DNA from: Chloroflexota bacterium
GTDB taxonomy: Bacteria > Chloroflexota > UBA5177
DNA length: 39,933 nt
Assembly: GCA_025449555.1 (NCBI GenBank)
Contig: JANWJD010000129.1
Location: 1 to 39,933, forward strand
Direction: 5' to 3'
The notes beneath the pieces are model-generated. The model saw nothing but the letters and a program-made list of their open reading frames with translations. It was not told the DNA's origin and ran no database searches. Position 1 is the stretch's first letter; each line of letters begins with the position of its first letter. Shown piece after piece: positions 1 to 7,467 of the stretch. Position numbers and translations under genes: made by a program.

Positions 1-634
1 GATGGATCAATCGGCCCTTGCGCAGAATGCCGAGCTGGACGATCTGTCCCGGCTTGACCTTTCGAACCAGAGGAGCGACCTGAGTAGCTCGCTTGACCCG
101 TTTCCCGTTGACGTACTCGACCACGTCACCCACCTTAAGAACCCGCGACGCCGGCGCCTTTGGAACGAGAAAGACAATTCGAGGGCCGGTTGACGCATAC
201 GTCGGATGGTAGCCCGGCAAGGTATTGAGGGCGGCCGCTTCAGCCTGATGTGTGCTGTCGGTCATCAGGGCGGCATTCAGTTTGAGGTACTGACTCTGTG
301 AAAGGCCCCCGGAGAACTGTTGCGGTTTTTCGAGGTCGGCCGAGGGGTTGAGCCGGCCGTACAGTTCCTCCAACAGATGATCCGATTTGATGAACGTCAC
401 ATCCGTCATATAGAGGTTGCCGGCTCGGTTTCGGGCGGGGTGGCCGGGTATCGAAATCATCGGTGCCACGGCGAGCGCATCCCCGGGCAAGAGGATGTAG
501 TAATTCGACGGGAGGATTTCCAGCGTGCCGACGATCAGTACGATGACGAGCACGATGCCGACAATGATTGAAACAATCGACGGTCGTCTCCGGGTCGGTT
601 TTTGGTCGGCCGGCACTTCAGCCGGTAAAGACAT
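1..634 (-). CDS. ylbL: YlbL-like PDZ/S16-type membrane protease, N-terminal part (cut by window edge)
   Basis: The first 211 codons are present and the rest lies outside the window. The start is ATG at 634, behind GGAGAGGG. Residues about 20-42 form one hydrophobic anchor after a basic stretch, giving an N-in topology with the body outside. The segment beginning YYILLPGDA and the later SQSQYLKLNAALMTDST stretch resemble the extracytoplasmic domain of Bacillus YlbL. A PDZ-like segment follows (LVPKAPASRVLKVGDVVEYV, then VNGK). In this family a Lon-type Ser/Lys peptidase domain comes next; it cannot be seen here. The start overlaps the helicase stop by 17 bp, so translation is probably coupled. 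Family members process secreted or membrane proteins; the substrate here is unknown. Confidence 0.82.
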   Translation of the reverse strand, partial: MSLPAEVPADQKPTRRRPSIVSIIVGIVLVIVLIVGTLEILPSNYYILLPGDALAVAPMISIPGHPARNRAGNLYMTDVTFIKSDHLLEELYGRLNPSADLEKPQQFSGGLSQSQYLKLNAALMTDSTHQAEAAALNTLPGYHPTYASTGPRIVFLVPKAPASRVLKVGDVVEYVNGKRVKRATQVAPLVRKVKPGQIVQLGILRKGRLIH

Positions 635-2723
635 CAGGTGGGCCCTCTCCGTCGATGCTGAGGGGCGCGTGACAGAGTTGTAACCGTCTCCGCCCTCCTG
701 TATCGAACAGTATGGTGGTGAGGGTGTCCCGTCCTGTCCCTTCGACCACTTCTACTGTTCCCGTTCCCCAGCGTGTGTGTCGCACCCGATCGCCGGTCCG
801 GGTTGTGGCGAGACGGGGAGTGATCCGCTTCGCCGTGGTCACTTTGAATGCCATATTGTGCAGGCCAATCTCCTGAATAAATCTGCTGGGTTGTCCTGTG
901 GTCCCGCGACCGCCAAACAGCCTGGACTGAGCGTAAGAAAGGCAGAGAATATCCTTTGCTCGTGTCATGCCAACATAGCAAAGTCGGCGTTCCTCCTCGA
1001 CCTCGGCTGTTCGCTGCAACGACCTGGCATGTGGCAGCAAACCCTCCTCCACTCCGGTCATAAAGATGGCTCGATATTCGAGGCCTTTCGCGCTGTGAAG
1101 CGACATCATACGCACGCTATTCGATGAATCGCTCGACGAGTCATCCACCGTTGCGCCATCGAGGAGAGAACGAAGGGTCCCGCGGCGGGCGTGGTGCATC
1201 CGGGCGACGGCACGGACCTCCGCGAAGTCCTCTACTACACTTTCGGTGAGCTTACCTTCGGCGTCTAGATCACATCCAGCAGCTCGTACGGCTGCATCGA
1301 CCACCTGCCCGAGAGAGCTCTTGCGCAGTGCCCGAACGGTGGAAATTCGGTCGTGTGTGACTTTCAGCGCCGAGCGGAGGCTCTGGGGAAACCGGGGAAT
1401 CTCATGAGCGCAGGCGAGCGAGTCGACGAGCGCGGTGTTCTGTGCCTGCGCGCGTTGGCGCAATTCTCCCATGCGTCCCGGCCCGAGGCTGGAAACCGAT
1501 TGGAGAAGCACCTCCGCTGCGGTATCGTCATGGCTGTCGAGTGCAAGTCGCAGGTATGCATACACCCTTTGCACATGCTCGCGGGCATAAAAACTGCGAC
1601 CGGATAGCACCCGATATGGAATGCTGTGGCGCACGAGCGCGTCCTCAAGCGCTCGAGACTGAGCGTTGATGCGGTAGAGGACCGCGATATCGCTCCATTG
1701 GAGTTTGCCGAGCGACGTGAGGCGCGCAATCTCGCCGGCAATCCACTCCGCTTCATCACGCTCGTCCGCCGCCGCAAAGCAGACTGGCAGATCGCCCGCC
1801 GGAAGGTCGGTGCGGATCGACTTCTTCAGCCGGTTCTCGTCGCCGGCGATCAAGGCATTGGCGGCACGTGCCACGTACTTGTGATGCCGGTAGCTACGCT
1901 CCAAAGTGACGACTTCAGTTGATGGGAATGCTGTTCGAAATCGCTGGAATCCACCGGCATCGGCGTGCCGCCAACCGTATATTGCCTGATCTTCATCTCC
2001 GACCACGACCACGGTACCGTGGACGGGTGCGAGCAATTCGACCAGCTCCTGTTGCACACCATTGGTGTCCTGGTATTCGTCCACAAGCAACTCGTCCACG
2101 GCCGTCCGGCAGAGTTCACGAATATGCGCCTGCTCTCTCAAGATTTTCGCCGCTAGGTACGGTAAATCGTCGAGATCGAGAGCATTCGCGGCCCGCAGGG
2201 CTCGTTGGTAGTCGTCGGCGATTCGGCGCAGTCGCTCGACCGGAATCGAGTTGCGCTCGGCGAGCGCTTCGAGCCGAATCCCGCTCTTCAGTCCGCTCAC
2301 GGCATCCGCCAGGCCGGTGAGAAGACTGCCGTCCTTTCCCTGTGCAGCAGGCACCACGGTATGTAGCATCTTCCGCGCTTCCCACGGCTGCAAGAGCCGA
2401 AAATCGGAACGGTACCCCAGGACACCGATGCGTCGGCGCAAAATGCCGGCGCACATCCAGTGGAACGTACCGATCGGTACGTGAGTGTGGTGGTCGATCA
2501 GATGGTGCACGCGAGCCGACATCTCTCGTGCCGCCCGATTCGTAAACGTCACGGCCAGCGTCCGATCGGATCGGACCCCTCGTTGCTGGATCCGATAGGC
2601 GATACGGCGAGTGACTACCCTGGTCTTCCCGCTGCCGGGCCCTGCAGCCACCATCAGGGCCGGCCCATCGAACGTCACGGCGCGACGTTGTTCGGGGTTC
2701 AAATCGTCAAGTGGCGATTGCAT
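618..2723 (-). CDS. pcrA: ATP-dependent DNA helicase, UvrD/PcrA family
   Basis: This is a superfamily 1 3'-5' DNA helicase acting in repair and in clearing replication or transcription blocks. All core motifs are present: Q motif LNPEQRRAV (about 8-16), Walker A AGPGSGKT (27-34), VDEYQD (214-219), GDEDQAIYGWR (242-252), LERSYR, SLHSAKGLEY and CYVGMTRAKD. The C-terminal tail (GDRVRHTRWGTGTV) matches the PcrA/UvrD tail domain. The 701 residues from ATG 2723 fit the family. An in-frame GTG at 2762 would add 13 residues; I prefer ATG because it places LNPEQ at the usual position and has AGG six bases upstream. The gene lies between a hypothetical gene upstream and the PDZ protease gene downstream, all on minus. 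Confidence 0.95.
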   Translation of the reverse strand: MQSPLDDLNPEQRRAVTFDGPALMVAAGPGSGKTRVVTRRIAYRIQQRGVRSDRTLAVTFTNRAAREMSARVHHLIDHHTHVPIGTFHWMCAGILRRRIGVLGYRSDFRLLQPWEARKMLHTVVPAAQGKDGSLLTGLADAVSGLKSGIRLEALAERNSIPVERLRRIADDYQRALRAANALDLDDLPYLAAKILREQAHIRELCRTAVDELLVDEYQDTNGVQQELVELLAPVHGTVVVVGDEDQAIYGWRHADAGGFQRFRTAFPSTEVVTLERSYRHHKYVARAANALIAGDENRLKKSIRTDLPAGDLPVCFAAADERDEAEWIAGEIARLTSLGKLQWSDIAVLYRINAQSRALEDALVRHSIPYRVLSGRSFYAREHVQRVYAYLRLALDSHDDTAAEVLLQSVSSLGPGRMGELRQRAQAQNTALVDSLACAHEIPRFPQSLRSALKVTHDRISTVRALRKSSLGQVVDAAVRAAGCDLDAEGKLTESVVEDFAEVRAVARMHHARRGTLRSLLDGATVDDSSSDSSNSVRMMSLHSAKGLEYRAIFMTGVEEGLLPHARSLQRTAEVEEERRLCYVGMTRAKDILCLSYAQSRLFGGRGTTGQPSRFIQEIGLHNMAFKVTTAKRITPRLATTRTGDRVRHTRWGTGTVEVVEGTGRDTLTTILFDTGGRRRLQLCHAPLSIDGEGPPDVFTG

Positions 2724-2783
2724 TTGTGACCTGCAGACGGACGGGTACCGCGGCACCTGCACGGTGCGCGCCTTTCCCGCAGT

Positions 2784-3128
2784 CTACCCGACGATATGAA
2801 CGTCTGCGTCCTTGACGTTGCTCACCGCGTCGAGCGACGCGAGCGTCGCAGCGCCGCGTTCCAACTCGTCCGTTACGTCCTGCCAGTAGGCGGCATCGAA
2901 CGAATCAAACTGCGTTTCCGCACCAATACTGGCGCGTTGCAGCCCACGCCAAACTGCTTCACCCGGGTATCCGGCTTCGGGCAACAGAGTCCGAGCCTCG
3001 CTCGCCATTCGACGCAGTTGGTTCCGATCTTCCGACGAAACCGCACGGCTCTCGCGCGTGCGATTGACAATCGCCAGCCCTTCGGTCGCCAGCGACCTCA
3101 TGTCTCGTCGTGCGTCCTGTGTGTTCAT
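2784..3128 (-). CDS. hypothetical protein, 114 aa
   Basis: I do not recognise this family. The 114-residue product is soluble-looking, charged and mostly helical, with no signal peptide, membrane segment or cysteine pairs. The reading frame has ordinary codon choice for this window, and the gene sits about 60 bp upstream of the helicase start on the same strand, so it probably shares the transcript. ATG at 3128 is chosen; an in-frame GTG at 3137 is the alternative. Neither has a clear Shine-Dalgarno sequence. A TATGCT -10-like box at 3141-3146 would place the transcript start only a few bases before the ATG, but no -35 is visible. A competing plus-strand frame here looks less like protein. 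Confidence 0.6.
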   Translation of the reverse strand: MNTQDARRDMRSLATEGLAIVNRTRESRAVSSEDRNQLRRMASEARTLLPEAGYPGEAVWRGLQRASIGAETQFDSFDAAYWQDVTDELERGAATLASLDAVSNVKDADVHIVG

Positions 3129-3228
3129 GCGGAGCACATTAGCATAATTTGTGCCATCCCGCGAGGGCCATTCGTCACAGTCACGCCAAAGCAGAACGGT
3201 CCATTCACGGTTCGAGGGAGCGCGCCGG

Positions 3229-3402
3229 TCAAGACCGCACAGTTTCCTCGTACTGCGCGAGCAGTCCCAGGAAATGCGCGAGAAAGCGATCGTACTCCGG
3301 TCCTGTATCGCCGCGCTGTTCCATATCGAACAGTAGCTCCCCGCCTCGCTCCAGACGCTGTTCCAGCAAACTGATGGGAGAATCAGGCAGTATTTGGATC
3401 AT
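3229..3402 (-). CDS. small hypothetical protein, 57 aa
   Basis: This short gene runs from ATG 3402 to TGA 3229-3231. It has a strong GGGAGG Shine-Dalgarno sequence six bases before the ATG and a separate promoter (TTGACA, 17 bp, TAACAT) about 45 bp upstream. The product begins MIQILPDSPISLLEQRLERG and continues as an acidic amphipathic helix-rich chain ending in EETVRS. It has no membrane segment and no cysteine. Ribosome site, promoter and normal codon use together support a real gene. The function is unknown, and I recognise no family. Confidence 0.62.
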   Translation of the reverse strand: MIQILPDSPISLLEQRLERGGELLFDMEQRGDTGPEYDRFLAHFLGLLAQYEETVRS

Positions 3403-3444
3403 GCATTGCCTCCCGCCCTACTCAGAAAAGTTCTCGTCGGATCA

Positions 3445-3473
3445 ATGTTAGTACATGCGTCCTATAATGTCAA
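3445..3473 (-). promoter_or_regulatory. promoter of the 57-aa gene
   Basis: On the minus strand a perfect -35 TTGACA (3473-3468) is followed after 17 bp by TAACAT (3450-3445, four of six matches to TATAAT). The expected start is near 3438, leaving a leader of about 36 nt with the GGGAGG site. On the plus strand the same spot holds a perfect TATAAT (3463-3468) without a good -35. Confidence 0.6.
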
Positions 3474-3549
3474 TACACATGGTGCGACAATCGGTGAATA
3501 CGCCTGAGCGGACGATCTGGGCCGCACGCAGCGTCGGGCGGCAACAGCG

Positions 3550-3579
3550 AAACGCCGACAGCTACTGCGGTCGGCGTTT
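3550..3579. terminator. perfect 10-bp hairpin downstream of rpsU
   Basis: AAACGCCGAC and GTCGGCGTTT pair perfectly around a 10-nt loop, about 40 bp past the rpsU stop. The symmetric A/T ends give a short T run in either direction, so a weak terminator for the long minus-strand operon (or both ways) is possible. No full U tract follows. Confidence 0.4.
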
Positions 3580-3605
3580 ATGACAGATTCTGATTTGAGA
3601 GCCCT

Positions 3606-3626
3606 AAACGGGAGGTCTACCCGTTT
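3606..3626 (-). repeat. inverted repeat spanning the rpsU stop codon
   Basis: AAACGGG and CCCGTTT form a 7-bp stem around a 7-nt loop that contains the TAG stop of rpsU. In the minus-strand message this folds at the 3' end of the operon and could stabilise or help end the transcript. No U tract follows. Confidence 0.35.
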
Positions 3627-3814
3627 CGACGCTCCATGCGATCACGCTTCATTTGCGCACGGCGAGCACGCTTCTCGGCCTTTGCCTTGGCGAGTCGCCG
3701 TTGCTCGGACGGTGGAGTGTAATACTTACGGCGTTTGAACTCCGCGACTACTGTCTGCGAGTTCCGCTTCCATCGTTTGACCATGCCTTCAAAGTCGCGT
3801 CCTCGTTCCTCCAA
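3617..3814 (-). CDS. rpsU: 30S ribosomal protein S21
   Basis: This is the small basic protein bS21 of the 30S subunit. The tail FKRRKYYTPPSEQRRLAKAK, followed by a Lys/Arg-rich end, matches the bS21 core, and DFEGMVKRWKR matches its first helix. A frame open from 3994 would give 125 residues, with a prefix unlike bS21. I start at TTG 3814 because GGAGAGGA lies six bases upstream and the resulting 65-residue protein has family length. An ATG at 3766 would lose the conserved first helix. It follows the MerR-type gene by 112 bp and is the last gene of the run that starts at trpS. Confidence 0.85.
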   Translation of the reverse strand: MEERGRDFEGMVKRWKRNSQTVVAEFKRRKYYTPPSEQRRLAKAKAEKRARRAQMKRDRMERRNG

Positions 3815-3926
3815 TGTCCATCCTCTCCAATCACGCCGCGCATCACGCGACGTCGAAATTACAACGTTCCGGCTTCGAGCACACAGCCCAAAGCTACGCA
3901 AATAGTGGGGGAAACTACCTCTGTGA

Positions 3927-4406
3927 TCATACACGATCCCCTCGACCCACCGGAAGCGCCTTCTTCGCCGGTGTGAGACTTCGGTCACCCGCATCGTGCA
4001 ACAGTTCCTGCACCTTTTCGATGCCCGATTTCACGCCGCTCAAGTGCTTGTCGATCTCTCGTAGAGTGAGCGACGGCAGCCTCTGATCGAGGTCAGTCGG
4101 AGGAGCACTACGCAAATATTCGCGAGCCAATCGTACCGCCTGACGCAGCGGAACCCCGGCGATTCGGGCCTGGCGAATCAAGACGACTTCCTCGAGACCG
4201 TCGCCATTGATCTTGCGCGTCCCTTCGCTGGTCGGACTGATGTACCCGCGGTCCATCCAGTGCTGGATCTGTCGCTCGGACACTCCGGTCAAAGCCGCGG
4301 CCTGGCTCATGGTCAACGCGAGGTCTCGCCACATTTCCGTGCGTCGTGGTGGGTGGAAGCGGAATGCCGGCTCGCTCATCAGGCGCTGCGCTCTCCTCGC
4401 GCTCAT
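3927..4406 (-). CDS. MerR-type HTH regulator
   Basis: A winged-helix MerR-like DNA-binding domain occupies residues about 30-100: LTMSQAAALTGVSERQIQHW, a wing with GTRKINGDGLEE, then a second helix pair ending LRQAVRLAREYL. The rest is a short helical tail (EIDKHLSGVKSGIEKVQELL), probably the antiparallel dimerisation coiled coil. No effector domain and no metal-binding cysteines are present, so the signal is unknown. The start is ATG 4406, one base after the trmD stop, which suggests translational coupling. In-frame ATGs at 4430 and 4379 are alternatives and none has a strong ribosome site. Its place between trmD and rpsU is unusual. Confidence 0.8.
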   Translation of the reverse strand: MSARRAQRLMSEPAFRFHPPRRTEMWRDLALTMSQAAALTGVSERQIQHWMDRGYISPTSEGTRKINGDGLEEVVLIRQARIAGVPLRQAVRLAREYLRSAPPTDLDQRLPSLTLREIDKHLSGVKSGIEKVQELLHDAGDRSLTPAKKALPVGRGDRV

Positions 4407-4407
4407 G

Positions 4408-5235
4408 CTACCGGTGGTCGATGGTTCCATCCTGCAAATCTGAGTGTATCGTACTGCCGTGCCTGGCAGCGGGTCTCGTCCTACCACGCGGTGGTGAAAC
4501 CACATCTCGCGTCGCCAACAGGTCTGGTCGCATTGCCGCGGTTATAGACTCCGACTGAGCACGTCGCCATTCCGCGACACGTGCATGATGTCCAGAGAGG
4601 AGCACAGGAGGGACTTCCCACCCGCGATACACGGCCGGCCGCGTGTACTGCGGATACTCCAGCAATCCGTGCGAGAACGACTCCTCCGCGGTTGAGGACT
4701 CGGCCAGCACGCCGGAAATGAGGCGGGTGACCGCATCGGCGACGACCATGGACGCCAGTTCCCCGGCAGAAAGGACGTAATCGCCGATTGAGATTTCATC
4801 TGTCACGAGATGCTCACGGACACGCTCGTCGACACCTTCATAGTGACCGGAAATCAAGATAAGACTCCTCTGTCGCGAGAGCTGCTCGGCGAGTGGCTGG
4901 GTGAAGGCCTTTCCACGCGGCGACATCAAGATAATCGGAGTGCCTGGCGGAATCGTCAGCGATTCCACCGCGGCGAAGAGTGGTTCCGGCTTCATGACCA
5001 TGCCGGCTCCTCCACCGAATGGGTAGTCGTCAGTAATTCGGTGCTTCCCCACGCCGAAAGGACGCAAATCGACCAGATCTACCGACACGAGGCCGCGGTC
5101 CACGGCGCGCGCTACCACTCCCTGTTGCAGCCAGCTGCCAAAAATTGAAGGAAACAGGCTGATGAGCGTGAGCTTGAGCACGGGATCGGAAGAAATGCCG
5201 TCGGGCGTCGCGCGGGACGTCGGTTGGAGATTCAT
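4408..5235 (-). CDS. trmD: tRNA (guanine-N1)-methyltransferase TrmD
   Basis: TrmD methylates G37 of tRNAs using S-adenosylmethionine and prevents frameshifting. The SPOUT-knot motifs are clear: [11 protein letters not shown] near the start, [24 protein letters not shown] (most TrmD have GRYEG, so His replaces Arg), [17 protein letters not shown] and the C-terminal [20 protein letters not shown]. From ATG 5235 it has 275 residues, longer than the usual 230-260, with an extra tail rich in Arg and Asp. A GTG at 5181 would start at the conserved [11 protein letters not shown] and may be the real start; neither has a good ribosome site. It follows rimM by 23 bp. Confidence 0.95.
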   Translation of the reverse strand: MNLQPTSRATPDGISSDPVLKLTLISLFPSIFGSWLQQGVVARAVDRGLVSVDLVDLRPFGVGKHRITDDYPFGGGAGMVMKPEPLFAAVESLTIPPGTPIILMSPRGKAFTQPLAEQLSRQRSLILISGHYEGVDERVREHLVTDEISIGDYVLSAGELASMVVADAVTRLISGVLAESSTAEESFSHGLLEYPQYTRPAVYRGWEVPPVLLSGHHARVAEWRRAQSESITAAMRPDLLATRDVVSPPRGRTRPAARHGSTIHSDLQDGTIDHR

Positions 5236-5258
5236 GTCAGAGGACTGGGCCAACCTCT

Positions 5259-5774
5259 TCACTCCACGGACGTGAGAACCCAGGGCAATATTACTGCATA
5301 TTTCGCCTCGACGTTGAGTTCCTGCACGGCGTCGGTAATCGCGGGGATCAGCACGCTTTGCTTGCCGTGACCAACTACCCACACGTCGTTGCTTCCAGTT
5401 CGCAGGACATCCGTGATGGGACCGACGTCCACGTCTTCGGTCGTGCGCACTCTCACGCCGAGCAGATCATCGAGATAATACGCGCCGTCCGGCAGCGGCA
5501 TAGCCTCCGTACGCGGCACCGAGATATCTACGTGTCCCAGGGCGGTTACTTGTTCGGGCGTCTCTATTCCATCTAGCTGTAGCAGGGTGCGACCCTGATG
5601 CAGCCGACTGCGGACGACATCGTGCTTCCGTCTGTCCGCTCCGAGATACACTGCCTTCAGGTTTTTGAACCGGTCGGGGAAGTCAGTAAAGGACGATACT
5701 TTGATCTCCCCACGCACGCCGAACGCTCCGGCGACTTCTCCGATGACCATCCAGGCGTCGTCTGTTCGGTCCAC
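5259..5774 (-). CDS. rimM: 16S rRNA processing/ribosome maturation factor RimM
   Basis: RimM binds bS/uS19 and assists maturation of the 30S head. The N-terminal beta-barrel begins [18 protein letters not shown], and the PRC-barrel half contains [11 protein letters not shown] and [13 protein letters not shown]. The end, [13 protein letters not shown], is typical. GTG 5774 is chosen because AGGTGG lies just upstream and gives 171 residues, the normal length. The frame is open to 5816, but that prefix overlaps khpA and is unlike the family. It forms the standard set rpsP-khpA-rimM-trmD. Confidence 0.93.
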   Translation of the reverse strand: MDRTDDAWMVIGEVAGAFGVRGEIKVSSFTDFPDRFKNLKAVYLGADRRKHDVVRSRLHQGRTLLQLDGIETPEQVTALGHVDISVPRTEAMPLPDGAYYLDDLLGVRVRTTEDVDVGPITDVLRTGSNDVWVVGHGKQSVLIPAITDAVQELNVEAKYAVILPWVLTSVE

Positions 5775-5794
5775 GCCTCCACCTGCCGCCCTGA

Positions 5795-6025
5795 CTACTC
5801 GATTTCCAGGACGCACCGCGTGTGGTTTTGGATCGCGGAGACCTTGAGCAGGGTTCTCATGGCGCGTGCCACGCGCCCGTGCCGGCCGATCACCTTGCCG
5901 ATATCCCGCTGCGACACCTGAAGTAGATAGACCGTTACGCCGTCTTCTTCGGTCTCGATGACTTTCATCTCGTCCGGATGATCCACCAGAGCGCCCGCCA
6001 TGTATTCGACCAGTTGTCGGGTCAC
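5795..6025 (-). CDS. khpA: KH-domain RNA-binding protein KhpA
   Basis: This 76-residue single-KH protein has the GxxG loop GRHG within [20 protein letters not shown]. KhpA binds RNA, often with KhpB, and is commonly encoded between rpsP and rimM, as here. The start is GTG 6025, overlapping the rpsP stop by four bases (GTGA), so translation is coupled. Confidence 0.93.
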   Translation of the reverse strand: MTRQLVEYMAGALVDHPDEMKVIETEEDGVTVYLLQVSQRDIGKVIGRHGRVARAMRTLLKVSAIQNHTRCVLEIE

Positions 6026-6384
6026 TCTTTGGGACTCGCGTCTTTGGGACTGGCGGCTTTCACGGCCCGTTTGGCCGCGGCAGTCGAGGGCGTCGATGTG
6101 TCGGTCGAGCTTGCGACGTAGTCCGGCTTGCGAACGACCGCGGGATCGATGTCGAATTTGGTGAAGAGCTTCGCCACCGTATCGGTCGGCTCGGCACCCC
6201 GGCGCAGCCAGTCGATTGCTTTATCCTTGTTGACGTTAATGATCGCCGGGTTGGTCAGCGGATTGTAGAAGCCTACCTGGTCGATGTACCGGCCGTCCCG
6301 AGGTGAGCGGGAATCGGCGATGACGATGCGATAACTTGGCTGGTGTTTCGCGCCCATGCGGCGCAGTCGGATCTTCACGGACAT
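6022..6384 (-). CDS. rpsP: 30S ribosomal protein S16
   Basis: bS16 is a 30S body protein. [20 protein letters not shown] and [20 protein letters not shown] are diagnostic. The ATG at 6384 has an ideal AGGAGG six bases upstream. The conserved part ends near residue 85; a 30-residue Ala/Lys/Ser/Pro-rich tail follows, a common variable extension. It starts 10 bp after the recR stop, so it is read from the same transcript. Confidence 0.97.
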   Translation of the reverse strand: MSVKIRLRRMGAKHQPSYRIVIADSRSPRDGRYIDQVGFYNPLTNPAIINVNKDKAIDWLRRGAEPTDTVAKLFTKFDIDPAVVRKPDYVASSTDTSTPSTAAAKRAVKAASPKDASPKE

Positions 6385-6394
6385 GTCATTCCTC

Positions 6395-6994
6395 CTACAG
6401 CTGGCTTCTTCCGGCCAGTGCATTGCTAAGCGTAATTTCGTCGGCGTATTCCAGATCGCCCCCCACAGGCAATCCACGCGCCAGGCGTGTGACGGTCACG
6501 CCCAACGGCTGTATCAGTCGCATCAAATACATAGCCGTGGCGTCACCCTCGAGATTGGGGTTCGTCGCGAGTATAACCTCTTGTACCGCCTCCGGGTCTA
6601 GACGGTGCAGCAATTCGCGGACTTTTAACTCGTCTGGACCGATCCCCTCGATGGGGGAAAGGGCACCGTGCAGGACATGATAGCGTCCGTCATACTGTCC
6701 TGTGCGGTCGATCGCCACGACGTCGAGCGGTTCCTCCACGACGCAAATTCGGGAACCGTCGCGCGCAGGGTTCGAACAGATATCACACGGAGTTTTTTCC
6801 GTGATATTGAAACACTGGGAGCACAACACAACATTGTGCTTGAGATCGGTGATCGCATCGGCCAGCGCTTGCGCCTGTTCGGCCGGTGCTCTCAGCAAGT
6901 AGTACGTGAGTCGTTGCGCCGTCTTCGGGCCGATACCGGGTAAGCGTGCCAACTCGTCCACGACCCTGGTAATCGGCTTCACAGTTACGGACAT
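6395..6994 (-). CDS. recR: recombination protein RecR
   Basis: RecR works with RecO/RecF to load RecA at gaps. The order is helix-hairpin-helix LPGIGPKTA (18-26), a four-cysteine zinc finger (C58, C61, C70, C73), a Toprim domain from about 82, and [20 protein letters not shown] (about 104-123). At 199 residues it has family length. The neighbours dnaX and ybaB upstream are the classic arrangement. Confidence 0.97.
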   Translation of the reverse strand: MSVTVKPITRVVDELARLPGIGPKTAQRLTYYLLRAPAEQAQALADAITDLKHNVVLCSQCFNITEKTPCDICSNPARDGSRICVVEEPLDVVAIDRTGQYDGRYHVLHGALSPIEGIGPDELKVRELLHRLDPEAVQEVILATNPNLEGDATAMYLMRLIQPLGVTVTRLARGLPVGGDLEYADEITLSNALAGRSQL

Positions 6995-7059
6995 GTCGAA
7001 CTAGTGTCCTCTTCCAGGAAGGGGCTCCTCGAGCGGCACAATCGTGAGTGGTCGAAGGT

Positions 7060-7374
7060 TCACAGGCCGGGAAGCCCGAGACCGCCGAGGCCACCGGTAG
7101 CCGAGCCCATTTTGTCCTGCTGCAATGCGAGCGCTTTCGTCTGCGCATCGTGGATGGCCGCGATTATTGCATCTTGCAACGTCTCAACGTCCTCAGGATC
7201 GACAAATTCAGGATCGATCGTCAGGCTCGTGACTTCCTGGTGTCCGTTCATGACGACGACAACTGCCCCGCCCCCCGCGCTTCCCTCGACTGAAGCCGCG
7301 CCTAGCTCTTCCTGCGCTTTCATCATGTTTGCTTGCATCTGCTCAATCTGCTTGAGCATCTTGCGATCCAGCAC
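7060..7374 (-). CDS. ybaB: YbaB/EbfC nucleoid-associated protein
   Basis: This 104-residue DNA-binding dimer of the YbaB/EbfC family has the typical opening MLKQIEQMQANMMKAQEELG and the central beta-strand segment with VVVVMNGHQEVTSLTIDPEF. It ends in a Gly/Leu-rich tail. The GTG start at 7374 has GGAGG eight bases upstream. It sits between dnaX and recR, as in many bacteria. Confidence 0.95.
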   Translation of the reverse strand: MLDRKMLKQIEQMQANMMKAQEELGAASVEGSAGGGAVVVVMNGHQEVTSLTIDPEFVDPEDVETLQDAIIAAIHDAQTKALALQQDKMGSATGGLGGLGLPGL

Positions 7375-7467
7375 GTGTGATACCTCCGTGGGCCTGTCAT
7401 CCCACGACTGACTTGAGTGACTGCACCGAACGGTCGTGGAGATGTACGCCCGGTTACACCCATTTTA

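Noticed and set aside
2796-3374. Plus-strand open frame of 192 codons opposite the 114-aa hypothetical and the 57-aa gene
   Set aside because: The translation is Arg-rich and lacks order; the minus-strand frames have better codon use and, for the small gene, promoter and ribosome site.
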